IMG/VR virus record: IMGVR_UViG_3300033148_002045
Coordinates: 1-25,792 of that record
From: a virus
Reading direction: 5' to 3' (one strand)
DNA: 25,792 nt
In this document: positions 8,075 to 15,326 of the stretch, in pieces
Numbering within the stretch: the first letter of the stretch is position 1
How the letters are laid out: each line of letters begins with the position of its first letter
Notes under the pieces: model-generated
The model's database searches: none
What the model was told of the DNA's origin: nothing
The model's input: only the letters and a program-made list of their open reading frames with translations
Made by a program: the position numbers and the translations under genes

Positions 8075-11000
8075 TTAACGCCCCCAAAATGGTTGGTTGT
8101 CGAACGTAAAAGGAACATTCCTGAAACGTATCATCATTGGTTGACCTGAACTGATCGTTACAAAAGACCATCGTATTTCTGAATAGGCGGGGTTCCGCTC
8201 ATCGGTGCTACCTTTTTCCATGTAGATTAAATTCTTGCTCAAAGAATCTCTGTCAGACGTTAAGACAAACCAAGGGGTATCTGCCGTCCATGATGTACAG
8301 CTAGACCATGTAGCACCATCGTCAATCGATTGAATATTACAGTTTGACAGGATAAGAAACAAACCCTCCGACCCTACCAGTAAAGCATTTGGAGCGATAA
8401 CCGTAGAACTCACAAGGTCTTCAACCCAATTTGCGTTTGTCCCGTCACGGACAATAAAGTAAGACCCTGATCCTGACACGCCTATTGCTATTATAGGCTC
8501 AGTGTTATTCTGAACATTAATTGCGTTGTTGGCTTGCATACCTGCTTCTGAGTCACTGTGAATACCTCTTTTAGTCCACGTTATATCATTGTCAACAACT
8601 GTTCCCCATTGATTCGTAGGCCATGTCGGTTGACTTCCACTCGTTGTTCCACCACCTGAATCGGCTGTATACATAAATCCGTCATGCGGTGAAGCTAAAG
8701 CACAATCATAAGCTCCATAGGCCGTTGTAGATGTCCAGGTTGTACAAGGCCAATCCGTTCCTGAATTATCCTTCATTGAATAAACCAGATCAGCATCAGA
8801 TTCGTCTATGGGTAAGCCTCCTGCTGAATGTTCAGTCAGATCACTTCTGTAAAATTTAAACGTCCCATGAGTTACCTGCGGCATGATATTTGTATAATAT
8901 GTTTCGTGGTAGACGTTTGTGCCGGAATCATCTCTTATGCCCCATAGAAAATGTATAGACTTCTGCCCTGACACTTCATCCCCAAGGCTAATTCCCTGCA
9001 TGTAAGTCTTAGAATCTCCACTGGTATCACTCGCCATTGCAAACCTTACGGCGGTGTACCAAGTCCCGGCTGCGCTTCTTTCCATTACGAATATACCGTT
9101 ACTACCTCCATAATAACCAACCATATAGAATAAAAATAAGTCACCGTCATCATCCACCACTATCCGTTTATAACCCCTGCCCGTAATCGCTGGTGGGCTT
9201 ATATTTGTCCAGCCAATACTTAGCACATTAGAAAACGAAGCATCGTCGATTGCGTAATCAGATTTATAGATTCTAATATTTTCATCATCACCGTCACTCA
9301 TTGTCCTGCCACCCATAATCAGGTAAGCGAATCCGCTTGTGTCGAGATAGACATCCATTGAGTTGTGAAGGTCTGAGTATCTGTAAGGGCTTCCAAGCCC
9401 CCACTCGGCAAAATCCCAAGTTTCACTGCTATTATCGTACACATTCATTATTATTTCGTTACCTCTGTTAAACAAGGCAAAAAACGAATGATTGTTATAC
9501 GTCCTTACGTGAGTTGAATAGTTCTGTCCGAAGGCTTGGTTCCTGTTGCCCTCCCTACTTATAAGTATCCCCTCACTACCTAATTCTGTCGGATCGCCCA
9601 TGTCTTCAGTATGAATCATCAACTGATTGGTAGAGTCTTTATGATAAATAACAGTGAACATATCAGAATCCCATAAGGGAGATGAGAGTCTATATGTTGA
9701 CTTTGTAGCCACTGTCACGATAGAAGAAGCTGCTCCAAAACCTCCTGCCTCTGTCCAGATTATCTGCTCAATAGCTGTATTTGCATTATTAACAAAGGCT
9801 ATATAAACTTCATCGTCTTCGCCCATATTCGCCATAGACGTAAAACCACTCAAATTATTAGCCGTACCTACAAGGTCTGCATCTACTACATCAGCCGCAC
9901 CATCCCATGTTCCATCTCTGACGTTACCTCTTAATGTGTCTGAGTCTGTGGCATGATACTCACGCCATGTCGCCACAATTCTGTCATTCCTTGAAGCTAC
10001 ACATCTAAACTTTTTATAGTGCCCTAAGTCTGTCGCTATTGTCTCAGCACTACCCCACGAAGAACCACTATACTCTTTATATTTGAGTGTATAAGGCGCA
10101 CTTGACCCATAGGCATAACAAGCCCCAATCTTTCCCGTCCACTGAGCGTTGTAAGGGATTAACTGTATTGCCCCTGAGTCACCCGAGAGCGTGTGAATAG
10201 TCGTTGCTGCGCTAAACGCAACATTCCCTACAGCTTTACTCGCTACCTCAAGACCTGTCGTTCCGTTGGTCGATGACATCCAGGCAGTATCATTCCTTGC
10301 TAAGATAACGGTAGGTTCTGACGCAAAAGTGGCTGGCGGGACTTTACTGTGAGTGGCTATATTATAACTCGTTGAATCAGTGTCATTGTCTTTTGCCGTA
10401 ACTTCCATCTCTCTGTCGCCCGATTCAGCTTGACCGACCATGCTATAACCCCATGAATACTGTGCGCTTGGGTAGTACATTGACAAGCCTCTACCGCCTG
10501 TCACCGTTGTCATAGAAGGAACATTGTGGGCTGTATGAAATTGAAGGGTGTCATTCTCACCATAAATAATCTGAGGTTGTGTTGCTGAAGTTCCGTCTTC
10601 ATCCCAAATAGCAGTTATATATCTTCCATCATTCCAGACGTGGTTTTGAAATGGCTGACCTAAAGCACCCTCGTCTGAAGGACGGGAGATAAGACCCGGG
10701 GAATATAAAGTAGTTGCCGTCAATGACACGGCAAAAGATATCGAACTGGACATATAAAGCGGATTAGCCTGTGTCGCACCAACTGTCAACCATCCAACAT
10801 CAGGAGTCGCCCCTAGACCACTCCTGTAACGTGCTATTACCCAATCAGCCGATCTTGCATTGTCTGAGATAGTCAAGTCATCAAGATCGCCTATAAATTC
10901 ATGGTCTGGTGTAGTCGTATCTGAGTCTGCGCCAATCACTAAAATCTCATTGTCACCGTCACTTAAATTAGCATCTGTAAAGGCCGCTGTTGCCTTTTGA

Positions 11001-11884
11001 ACACCATCCATATAAAGTCTTACAAGATCGTTTGTATTATCAACAACACCAGCGATATGATGCCATGCACCATCGTTTTCAGCAGTTGAGGCATAAGTCG
11101 CTACCGCAAAACCTGCTGCCCCATCATCATAAGCCTGAAATTTCCACGAATTCACAGGCTGGTCAAACCACAATAAAAAGTTACCTGCTGCACCTATTTG
11201 ATCCTTAGACCACACCCTTTGACTGTTAGCACTGTCGCTGGTCTTAAACCAACCGTCTACTGTAAGGTCAGTATATGCACTCATTTCAATATCTGATATC
11301 TCGAACTGATCCCCTGTTCCGTCAAAAGTCTGACCCCTGTCAACCTGCCCTGCTACGTCTGTCGGCAGGCTTCCATTCTCAGTCCCATTATTGCTATTAG
11401 ATGTCTGGTCTTCTCTTGAACCTGTGGCGTTAGGGTTGTCGGTGTTTTGATAATAAGCTCCAATATAATTAGCATCCCAAGTGTTTGTTGTGCAACCATC
11501 TGTAGGCGTTACCGCATCCCAATTGATATAAGCAAACGTATCTCCTGTCGTTCCTTCATAGTCAATCTCAAAACTCCAGTGAGCATCATCCTCTGTGGCA
11601 TTGTAAGATTCATTGTCAAAAGGGATCAGGGTAGTACCATCAACCGTGGTAAATCTAACCTCACAACCATCCGTAACTGGAGGGCTACTGTCCCAAAAGT
11701 CTGCCTCTCCCGAGTCACTGTTATACTTCCCGGGACCAGTAAGATCAGAGGTCAAATGAGTGTCCGCATCAATAGTGATAAGTTTCCTCTGCTTATATCC
11801 AAACAGCCATGCCGTGCTACTGTGAGCCACAGACACAAAGGCAAATAAGAATATAAGAGAGAATATGTAAGTTTTAGTTTTCAT
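8075..11884 (-). CDS. Exported giant protein: DUF2341-like + LamG lectin fold + propeller-like repeats
   Basis: At 1269 residues this is the largest gene here. Residues 1-22 (MKTKTYIFSLIFLFAFVSVA then HS) are a Sec signal. Residues about 25-125 resemble a DUF2341-type module (GYKQRKLITID..., CEVRFTTVDGTTLIPFDNES). Residues about 145-365 are a concanavalin-like LamG domain, with strands FDGTGDQFEISD, DLTVDGWFKTSD, GAWHHIAGVVDNTNDLVRLY and EFIGDLDDLTISDNARSADW. Residues about 380-1000 carry repeated beta motifs such as IVATWREYHATDSD, EDDEVYIAFVNN and DMFTVIYHKDSTN, reading as a sialidase/BNR-like propeller. Near residue 1090, SGSQPTWPTNQWGTVVDNDI resembles a phage carbohydrate-binding or linker repeat. 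Eight Cys are visible. The likely role is glycan or surface binding outside the cytoplasm. No catalytic sialidase residues were confirmed, so enzymatic activity is not claimed. Confidence 0.78.
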   Translation of the reverse strand: MKTKTYIFSLIFLFAFVSVAHSSTAWLFGYKQRKLITIDADTHLTSDLTGPGKYNSDSGEADFWDSSPPVTDGCEVRFTTVDGTTLIPFDNESYNATEDDAHWSFEIDYEGTTGDTFAYINWDAVTPTDGCTTNTWDANYIGAYYQNTDNPNATGSREDQTSNSNNGTENGSLPTDVAGQVDRGQTFDGTGDQFEISDIEMSAYTDLTVDGWFKTSDSANSQRVWSKDQIGAAGNFLLWFDQPVNSWKFQAYDDGAAGFAVATYASTAENDGAWHHIAGVVDNTNDLVRLYMDGVQKATAAFTDANLSDGDNEILVIGADSDTTTPDHEFIGDLDDLTISDNARSADWVIARYRSGLGATPDVGWLTVGATQANPLYMSSSISFAVSLTATTLYSPGLISRPSDEGALGQPFQNHVWNDGRYITAIWDEDGTSATQPQIIYGENDTLQFHTAHNVPSMTTVTGGRGLSMYYPSAQYSWGYSMVGQAESGDREMEVTAKDNDTDSTSYNIATHSKVPPATFASEPTVILARNDTAWMSSTNGTTGLEVASKAVGNVAFSAATTIHTLSGDSGAIQLIPYNAQWTGKIGACYAYGSSAPYTLKYKEYSGSSWGSAETIATDLGHYKKFRCVASRNDRIVATWREYHATDSDTLRGNVRDGTWDGAADVVDADLVGTANNLSGFTSMANMGEDDEVYIAFVNNANTAIEQIIWTEAGGFGAASSIVTVATKSTYRLSSPLWDSDMFTVIYHKDSTNQLMIHTEDMGDPTELGSEGILISREGNRNQAFGQNYSTHVRTYNNHSFFALFNRGNEIIMNVYDNSSETWDFAEWGLGSPYRYSDLHNSMDVYLDTSGFAYLIMGGRTMSDGDDENIRIYKSDYAIDDASFSNVLSIGWTNISPPAITGRGYKRIVVDDDGDLFLFYMVGYYGGSNGIFVMERSAAGTWYTAVRFAMASDTSGDSKTYMQGISLGDEVSGQKSIHFLWGIRDDSGTNVYHETYYTNIMPQVTHGTFKFYRSDLTEHSAGGLPIDESDADLVYSMKDNSGTDWPCTTWTSTTAYGAYDCALASPHDGFMYTADSGGGTTSGSQPTWPTNQWGTVVDNDITWTKRGIHSDSEAGMQANNAINVQNNTEPIIAIGVSGSGSYFIVRDGTNANWVEDLVSSTVIAPNALLVGSEGLFLILSNCNIQSIDDGATWSSCTSWTADTPWFVLTSDRDSLSKNLIYMEKGSTDERNPAYSEIRWSFVTISSGQPMMIRFRNVPFTFDNQPFWGR

Positions 11885-12354
11885 TAGCTAGCCGTTACAT
11901 CCACCGTCACACTGCCAATTGGGATAACATGACCAGTGTCACCATTTTCTATTGTTATCGTACCTGAAGCACTAAGAACCCCAAAAGCAAGCCTGTTCGC
12001 TTCAGTCGTACAAGACAAGCAATCCCATATCTCAACGTAAGTACAATCAGTTGCACACCAGTCAGCACTTGGAGCATTCATTGTAACCGCCACAGTGTTA
12101 GAAATTGACCTACTCGCTGCCGCTGTCCCAAAAGTTATGATCTCTCTTGCATAATTACCCCCTGTCACTTCAGTGCATTTAGTCGAGTCAGTAGGTGTAG
12201 AGTTATTGCAAAGCCCGACATACACTGTTTGGTCTTTAAACAGAGTGTCTAATGTCGGGTTTGAACCGCCAGTGGTGGTAAGACCTGCCTGAACTGGCAA
12301 GGCAAGGAAGAGCGTTAACAGCAATACAGATATGAACGTAAATAAATTCTTCAT
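11884..12354 (-). CDS. Exported Gp80-like tail-fibre-type protein, Cys-rich
   Basis: A 156-residue protein. Residues 1-23 (MKNLFTFISVLLLTLFLALP, then VQA) form a Sec signal with V-Q-A before the likely cut. The mature part follows a phage domain often annotated as tail fibre/Gp80-like: VYVGLC, a TEVTGGNYAREIITFG strand pair, an NAPSADW turn, a TYVEIWD strand, and a final GTITIENGDTGHVIPIGSVT hairpin. Unlike the usual cytosolic relatives it has six Cys (49, 60, 100, 104, 112, 115), four of them clustered, which would suit disulphides in an oxidising compartment. Its stop overlaps the start of the 1269-residue gene, so the two are likely co-translated. The fold assignment is by eye. Confidence 0.75.
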   Translation of the reverse strand: MKNLFTFISVLLLTLFLALPVQAGLTTTGGSNPTLDTLFKDQTVYVGLCNNSTPTDSTKCTEVTGGNYAREIITFGTAAASRSISNTVAVTMNAPSADWCATDCTYVEIWDCLSCTTEANRLAFGVLSASGTITIENGDTGHVIPIGSVTVDVTAS

Positions 12355-12361
12355 TGTCCTC

Positions 12362-12820
12362 TTACCCCCTTAATTCTACATCAGGTTCCGTGCCATCATC
12401 ATACATCTGAAATGGGTAACGCATGGCGGTACTTTTAACCATTTCCATACCTTCGCTACCGTCCTCACGATCTCTCTGTGTGTAAACGTCTGCTACAGCG
12501 TGTTCAAGGACTTCTACAACCTGAACCGGCACCCTGACCTTATACCCACGTTTAATCTTATAAACAACCCCTGCAACTGCAACCGTCACATCGTCCTTGC
12601 CGCCTGGCGCTTCCGTTGCGGGGATCATAATCACCTTCTTCTTAGATCCCTTGAGGATCTTCCACGCATCGTTAGCGTTAGGCTCCCTACCGGACTCCTT
12701 AGCCTTCTTCTCTATGCCCTTCGCTATATCCTTCGATGTGTCCTTGTTAAGCGCCTCGTTAGCAAGTATCCCTTCTTTCTCTTTTCTCTTCCTCTCATTT
12801 TTTGCTGCTGTTGTTTCCAT
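12362..12820 (-). CDS. Small structural-module protein, possible paralogue of next upstream gene
   Basis: A 152-residue protein with a highly charged N-terminal third (Lys/Glu/Asp, residues 1-65) and a compact domain at about 68-118: 'VTVAVAGVVYKIKRGYKVRV' then 'PVQVVEVLEHAVADVY'. A similar beta-beta-'VP..V...L' unit occurs in the neighbouring 142-codon region gene. Similar short proteins accompany N4gp56-type capsid genes in phages I know, but I cannot assign a precise function. AAGGAGG lies eight bases before the ATG. A C-terminal 'AMRYPFQMYDDGTEPDVEL' tail follows the domain. It sits 7 bases before the first of the exported genes. Confidence 0.65.
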   Translation of the reverse strand: METTAAKNERKRKEKEGILANEALNKDTSKDIAKGIEKKAKESGREPNANDAWKILKGSKKKVIMIPATEAPGGKDDVTVAVAGVVYKIKRGYKVRVPVQVVEVLEHAVADVYTQRDREDGSEGMEMVKSTAMRYPFQMYDDGTEPDVELRG

Positions 12821-12870
12821 GACTACTGCCTCCTTGTTCTTTGTTTAAAGTATTGTTATTCCTTGTCTGG

Positions 12871-13248
12871 TTATGCCGGCGGAGCCTCTTCGACAATTGC
12901 TTCCTCAGCCTCTACAAACAAAGCCATTAGAACGTCCTTTTTATCTTTAGGATTATGCTCTACCCCAAATTCAACGAGTTTTGCTACGATCTCAGCTTTA
13001 GTAAGTTCTTTGTCCTCTTCCGGTACTTCCTCGTCATGGATCTCTGTGTAGTGAATACCACTATCCATGAGAGCCGAAATGACAAATTCAGGCACTACGA
13101 TTGGTTCGTCCAGCTTGATATCAATCGTCCGTCCTGCAATCCTCATTTGAAGGGGAGAATCCCTATCAACGTCCTTTCTTTCGACAAGGATCTTGATCGT
13201 TTTTTTATCATCGTCATGGTACCCTTTTGCCTTATGTTTTTTACCCAT
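12871..13248 (-). CDS. Small acidic structural-module protein
   Basis: The start at 13248 (MGKKHKAKGYHDDDKK) is chosen because AGGAGGT lies nine bases upstream. An upstream in-frame codon at 13299 would read through the terminator hairpin and lacks a ribosome site. The 125-residue product has a basic start, then a domain 'LQMRIAGRTIDIKLDEPIVV' followed by 'PEFVISALMDSGIHYTEI', and a Glu-rich tail ending in 'EEAIVEEAPPA'. An ungapped comparison of 26 residues with the next gene gives 8 identities, centred on AG...IK.......VP..V...L. It is the first gene after the terminator at 13264-13296, so its level depends on read-through or on an unseen promoter. Function is unknown. Confidence 0.65.
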   Translation of the reverse strand: MGKKHKAKGYHDDDKKTIKILVERKDVDRDSPLQMRIAGRTIDIKLDEPIVVPEFVISALMDSGIHYTEIHDEEVPEEDKELTKAEIVAKLVEFGVEHNPKDKKDVLMALFVEAEEAIVEEAPPA

Positions 13249-13263
13249 GTTAATTTTACCTCC

Positions 13264-13296
13264 TGAAAAAGAGGCGGGGGTTTTGCCTCCCCCGCC
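13264..13296 (-). terminator. Intrinsic terminator after the decoration gene
   Basis: On the minus strand, GGCGGGGG, an 8-base loop and CCCCCGCC form an 8-bp GC-only stem (13273-13280 pairs with 13289-13296), followed at once by TCTTTTTC. It lies about 10 bases after the stop of the 107-residue gene and before the AGGAGGT of the next gene. It would end or attenuate the capsid transcript. Confidence 0.85.
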
Positions 13297-13306
13297 CAAG
13301 TTTACA

Positions 13307-13630
13307 TTATCTGTAGGCTTCCCAACACATTGTTTCGGCTGTTACGTTAACATCAGTATCAGCACCAATTGTGAAGCCCTCTTTGTCAGCGCCAAGAGTG
13401 CCAGCATACGGCGTTATGCCTAGCGTTGTTATCGCGGCTGTAGTACCGGCGGCAATAGTTTTAAAACCTGCCGCGTCACCCATGCTATCATTCCAGGAAA
13501 GCATCGCATCGCCGTCAATATTAAAGACCTTAACAACTCTCGGCTGGAAACCGCACGCGATGTTAATCGCTGCTCCGGTACCTTCTACCGTACCATGTTG
13601 CATGTTACTTTTAGCTACTTCGTTACTCAT
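13307..13630 (-). CDS. Putative head decoration / capsid-accessory protein
   Basis: A 107-residue, compact beta-rich protein: 'QHGTVEGTGAAINIACGFQP', 'RVVKVFNIDGDAMLSW', 'GFKTIAAGTTAAITT', 'GITPYAG' and 'GFTIGADTDVNVTAETM'. This pattern, with the 'GITPYAG...GFTIGADTDVN' end, is one I associate with the small gene that follows N4gp56-type capsid genes and is thought to be capsid-associated. Here an HNH gene lies between it and the capsid gene. A strong terminator follows it, which is typical of a gene made in high copy with the capsid. The exact role (decoration, cement or other) is inferred. Confidence 0.6.
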   Translation of the reverse strand: MSNEVAKSNMQHGTVEGTGAAINIACGFQPRVVKVFNIDGDAMLSWNDSMGDAAGFKTIAAGTTAAITTLGITPYAGTLGADKEGFTIGADTDVNVTAETMCWEAYR

Positions 13631-13655
13631 AATATTAAGTCTCCTTTCTAAAGAT

Positions 13656-14255
13656 TTAATTGTGAAATTTAGTATGTTCAGCTTTTGTCATAACATCAAG
13701 ATTCCCTATCCTGTTGTTGGTTCTAACTTCGTCTTTATGATGTACGTCGTATTTTGGTGAAAGGTAAAGATTGCCACCGAGCTTAATGAGCGCTGGATGG
13801 TCTGGATGGTTTTCGCTAAGGTGTCGCTCCATGACAAGGCGATGCTCAAATACGTAGCCATTCGATGCAAAAGGGTGGTTAGGCACACTGATATAAATGT
13901 AACCATCAGAGTGATATGTTCTGCCACCTTTCCAGTTTGCATTTTTCGCACCATAACGAGGTTTTCTCTTAACGCATCCATAGGAACAATACTTAACCCT
14001 GTCTTTCCATGCAGGCCATGTTTCAAAAATCGTCCCGCAAGTTGGACAGATCTTCTTGATTTTAGCTGTTGGCCTTCCTTTCCATCCATACCAGCACTTT
14101 GTAGAGCAAAATCCAGAACCTTTGCGGGAAGGTGAAACACTATACACCTTCCCGCATTTCTTGCAGGTCTGAGTGACTTTACTCCTGTTGTACATGCACG
14201 CTTTGGAGCAATACTTACCTTTCGTTTTTTTCCCGCAAACAGGGCATTTAGACAT
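13656..14255 (-). CDS. Free-standing HNH homing-type endonuclease with three zinc modules
   Basis: A 199-residue protein. Three successive C-x2-C ... C-x3-C zinc modules (Cys 4,7,16,20; 31,34,50,54; 70,73,90,94) are followed by a 'NWKGGRTYHSDGYIYISVP' strand region. An HNH_3-type nuclease core then has E137-H138-R139 on its helix, H172-H173, N180/N181 and N185-L186, and His194. This composition is standard for phage homing endonucleases: zinc fingers bind DNA and the HNH core nicks or cuts it. AGGAGGT lies before the ATG, so it is independently translated. It sits between the capsid gene and its usual partner, as expected for a mobile gene that inserted next to a conserved target. The cleavage site is not determinable here. 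Confidence 0.88.
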   Translation of the reverse strand: MSKCPVCGKKTKGKYCSKACMYNRSKVTQTCKKCGKVYSVSPSRKGSGFCSTKCWYGWKGRPTAKIKKICPTCGTIFETWPAWKDRVKYCSYGCVKRKPRYGAKNANWKGGRTYHSDGYIYISVPNHPFASNGYVFEHRLVMERHLSENHPDHPALIKLGGNLYLSPKYDVHHKDEVRTNNRIGNLDVMTKAEHTKFHN

Positions 14256-14321
14256 GACAATACCTCCTTTATTTTTTGCCTTATCTTACTTGATGTTTTG
14301 AGGTATGTCAATGTCATTTTC

Positions 14322-15314
14322 TTAACCTTTTAAGGCAGTTTCCAGCCTGTACATCCAGAGTTCTTGAAGGATAACGGTTGCGTTCCATGTTTTCCAACCC
14401 ACGGTGCCTCTCTGAGCAAGAGGATCGTCCTTAGTGGCCTTCATGTTCACAACATAGGTTGAAACTGCGTTCTTACCGGCAAGAGGAACAACGCCGTAAG
14501 CATCCTTACCAAAAATAAGCATAGGATAAATGTCGCAGTTGGTACCCGTAGTAGACAGGCAACTATTGGTTGAAGCTGCTCCACCGGCATCAGCCCAGGG
14601 AGTAAGATTGTTGTCACCAACAAACCTGAACTTACCAAAAGCGCCCAATTCGCCGTTCATCATACTGCCTTGACTTGGGTACTGCTGAGTCTGTACGAAC
14701 CCTGTCATTCCTTCGAGATCAGGAAGTGCGTCTGTGTGAGTCGCAACAGGATAAGTAGGTGCTATTGGAACGGTACCGATATCCGGTGTAGGCGAAACGA
14801 AGGAAGTCTGAAACTTAGCCTCCTGCGCCATGAGCAACCTTGCCACTGTACGCCATGTAGCGGTTGTGAAAATATCAAGGGTAAGTGCCCTTGAAACGAT
14901 AGCGGAAGTAGGCGCATAGAATACACTTGTACCTGCTTTCAAAACACCGGCTCTAAGAACATCGATAGTTTCATCAGCCTGAAGGCCGAGGATATCGATA
15001 GACTCGTTAAGAACTGGGTCCTGGTGAGTGTCCTGAATAACATCAGTAATACCCACCCAATCGCCGTACTGCTTGGTGGTTACACTCACATCCGTCTTTG
15101 TGAGCGTCTTGCCGGTTGGTGTGATCCCCTCAGAAAGCGGAGTCGTAGCATTGGCAAGTTTGTTGTACCTTCTGAACTTGATCGTTTGAGAATTCTTCTG
15201 TGGCAGAGGTCTAACCTGCCCGAACTGTCCGAGAACATTATTTGTCGCTATCCGAGTCAGAAGTCTCCTGTCGGCATAAGCGGTTATTCTCGGAGTAATG
15301 TCGCTATATAACAT
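14322..15314 (-). CDS. Major capsid protein, N4gp56 family
   Basis: A 330-residue protein, a typical length for the family. The N-arm 'YADRRLLTRIATNNVLGQFG' (about 14-32) leads to 'PLPQKNSQTIKFRRY' (about 36-50) and 'TTPLSEGITPTGKTL' (about 57-71). 'QYGDWVGITDVIQDTHQDP' (82-100) and 'ADETIDVLRAGVL' (113-125) are near-diagnostic of N4gp56-type HK97-fold capsid proteins. The C-terminal part has 'LIFGKDAYGVVPLAG' and 'QRGTVGWKTWNATVIL'. Two Cys (NSCLSTTGTNC, about 250-262) sit close together in a loop. It builds the icosahedral shell around the scaffold. The order portal, scaffold, capsid is canonical. Confidence 0.95.
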   Translation of the reverse strand: MLYSDITPRITAYADRRLLTRIATNNVLGQFGQVRPLPQKNSQTIKFRRYNKLANATTPLSEGITPTGKTLTKTDVSVTTKQYGDWVGITDVIQDTHQDPVLNESIDILGLQADETIDVLRAGVLKAGTSVFYAPTSAIVSRALTLDIFTTATWRTVARLLMAQEAKFQTSFVSPTPDIGTVPIAPTYPVATHTDALPDLEGMTGFVQTQQYPSQGSMMNGELGAFGKFRFVGDNNLTPWADAGGAASTNSCLSTTGTNCDIYPMLIFGKDAYGVVPLAGKNAVSTYVVNMKATKDDPLAQRGTVGWKTWNATVILQELWMYRLETALKG

Positions 15315-15326
15315 AGTGAACTCCTT

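Noticed and set aside
11447-11848. 133-codon plus frame inside the giant exported gene
   Set aside because: Antisense shadow of the signal-peptide and DUF2341-like region, without a ribosome site.
13706-14317. 203-codon minus frame overlapping the HNH gene
   Set aside because: A shifted frame of the HNH gene; the HNH frame has conserved zinc and nuclease residues and a strong ribosome site.
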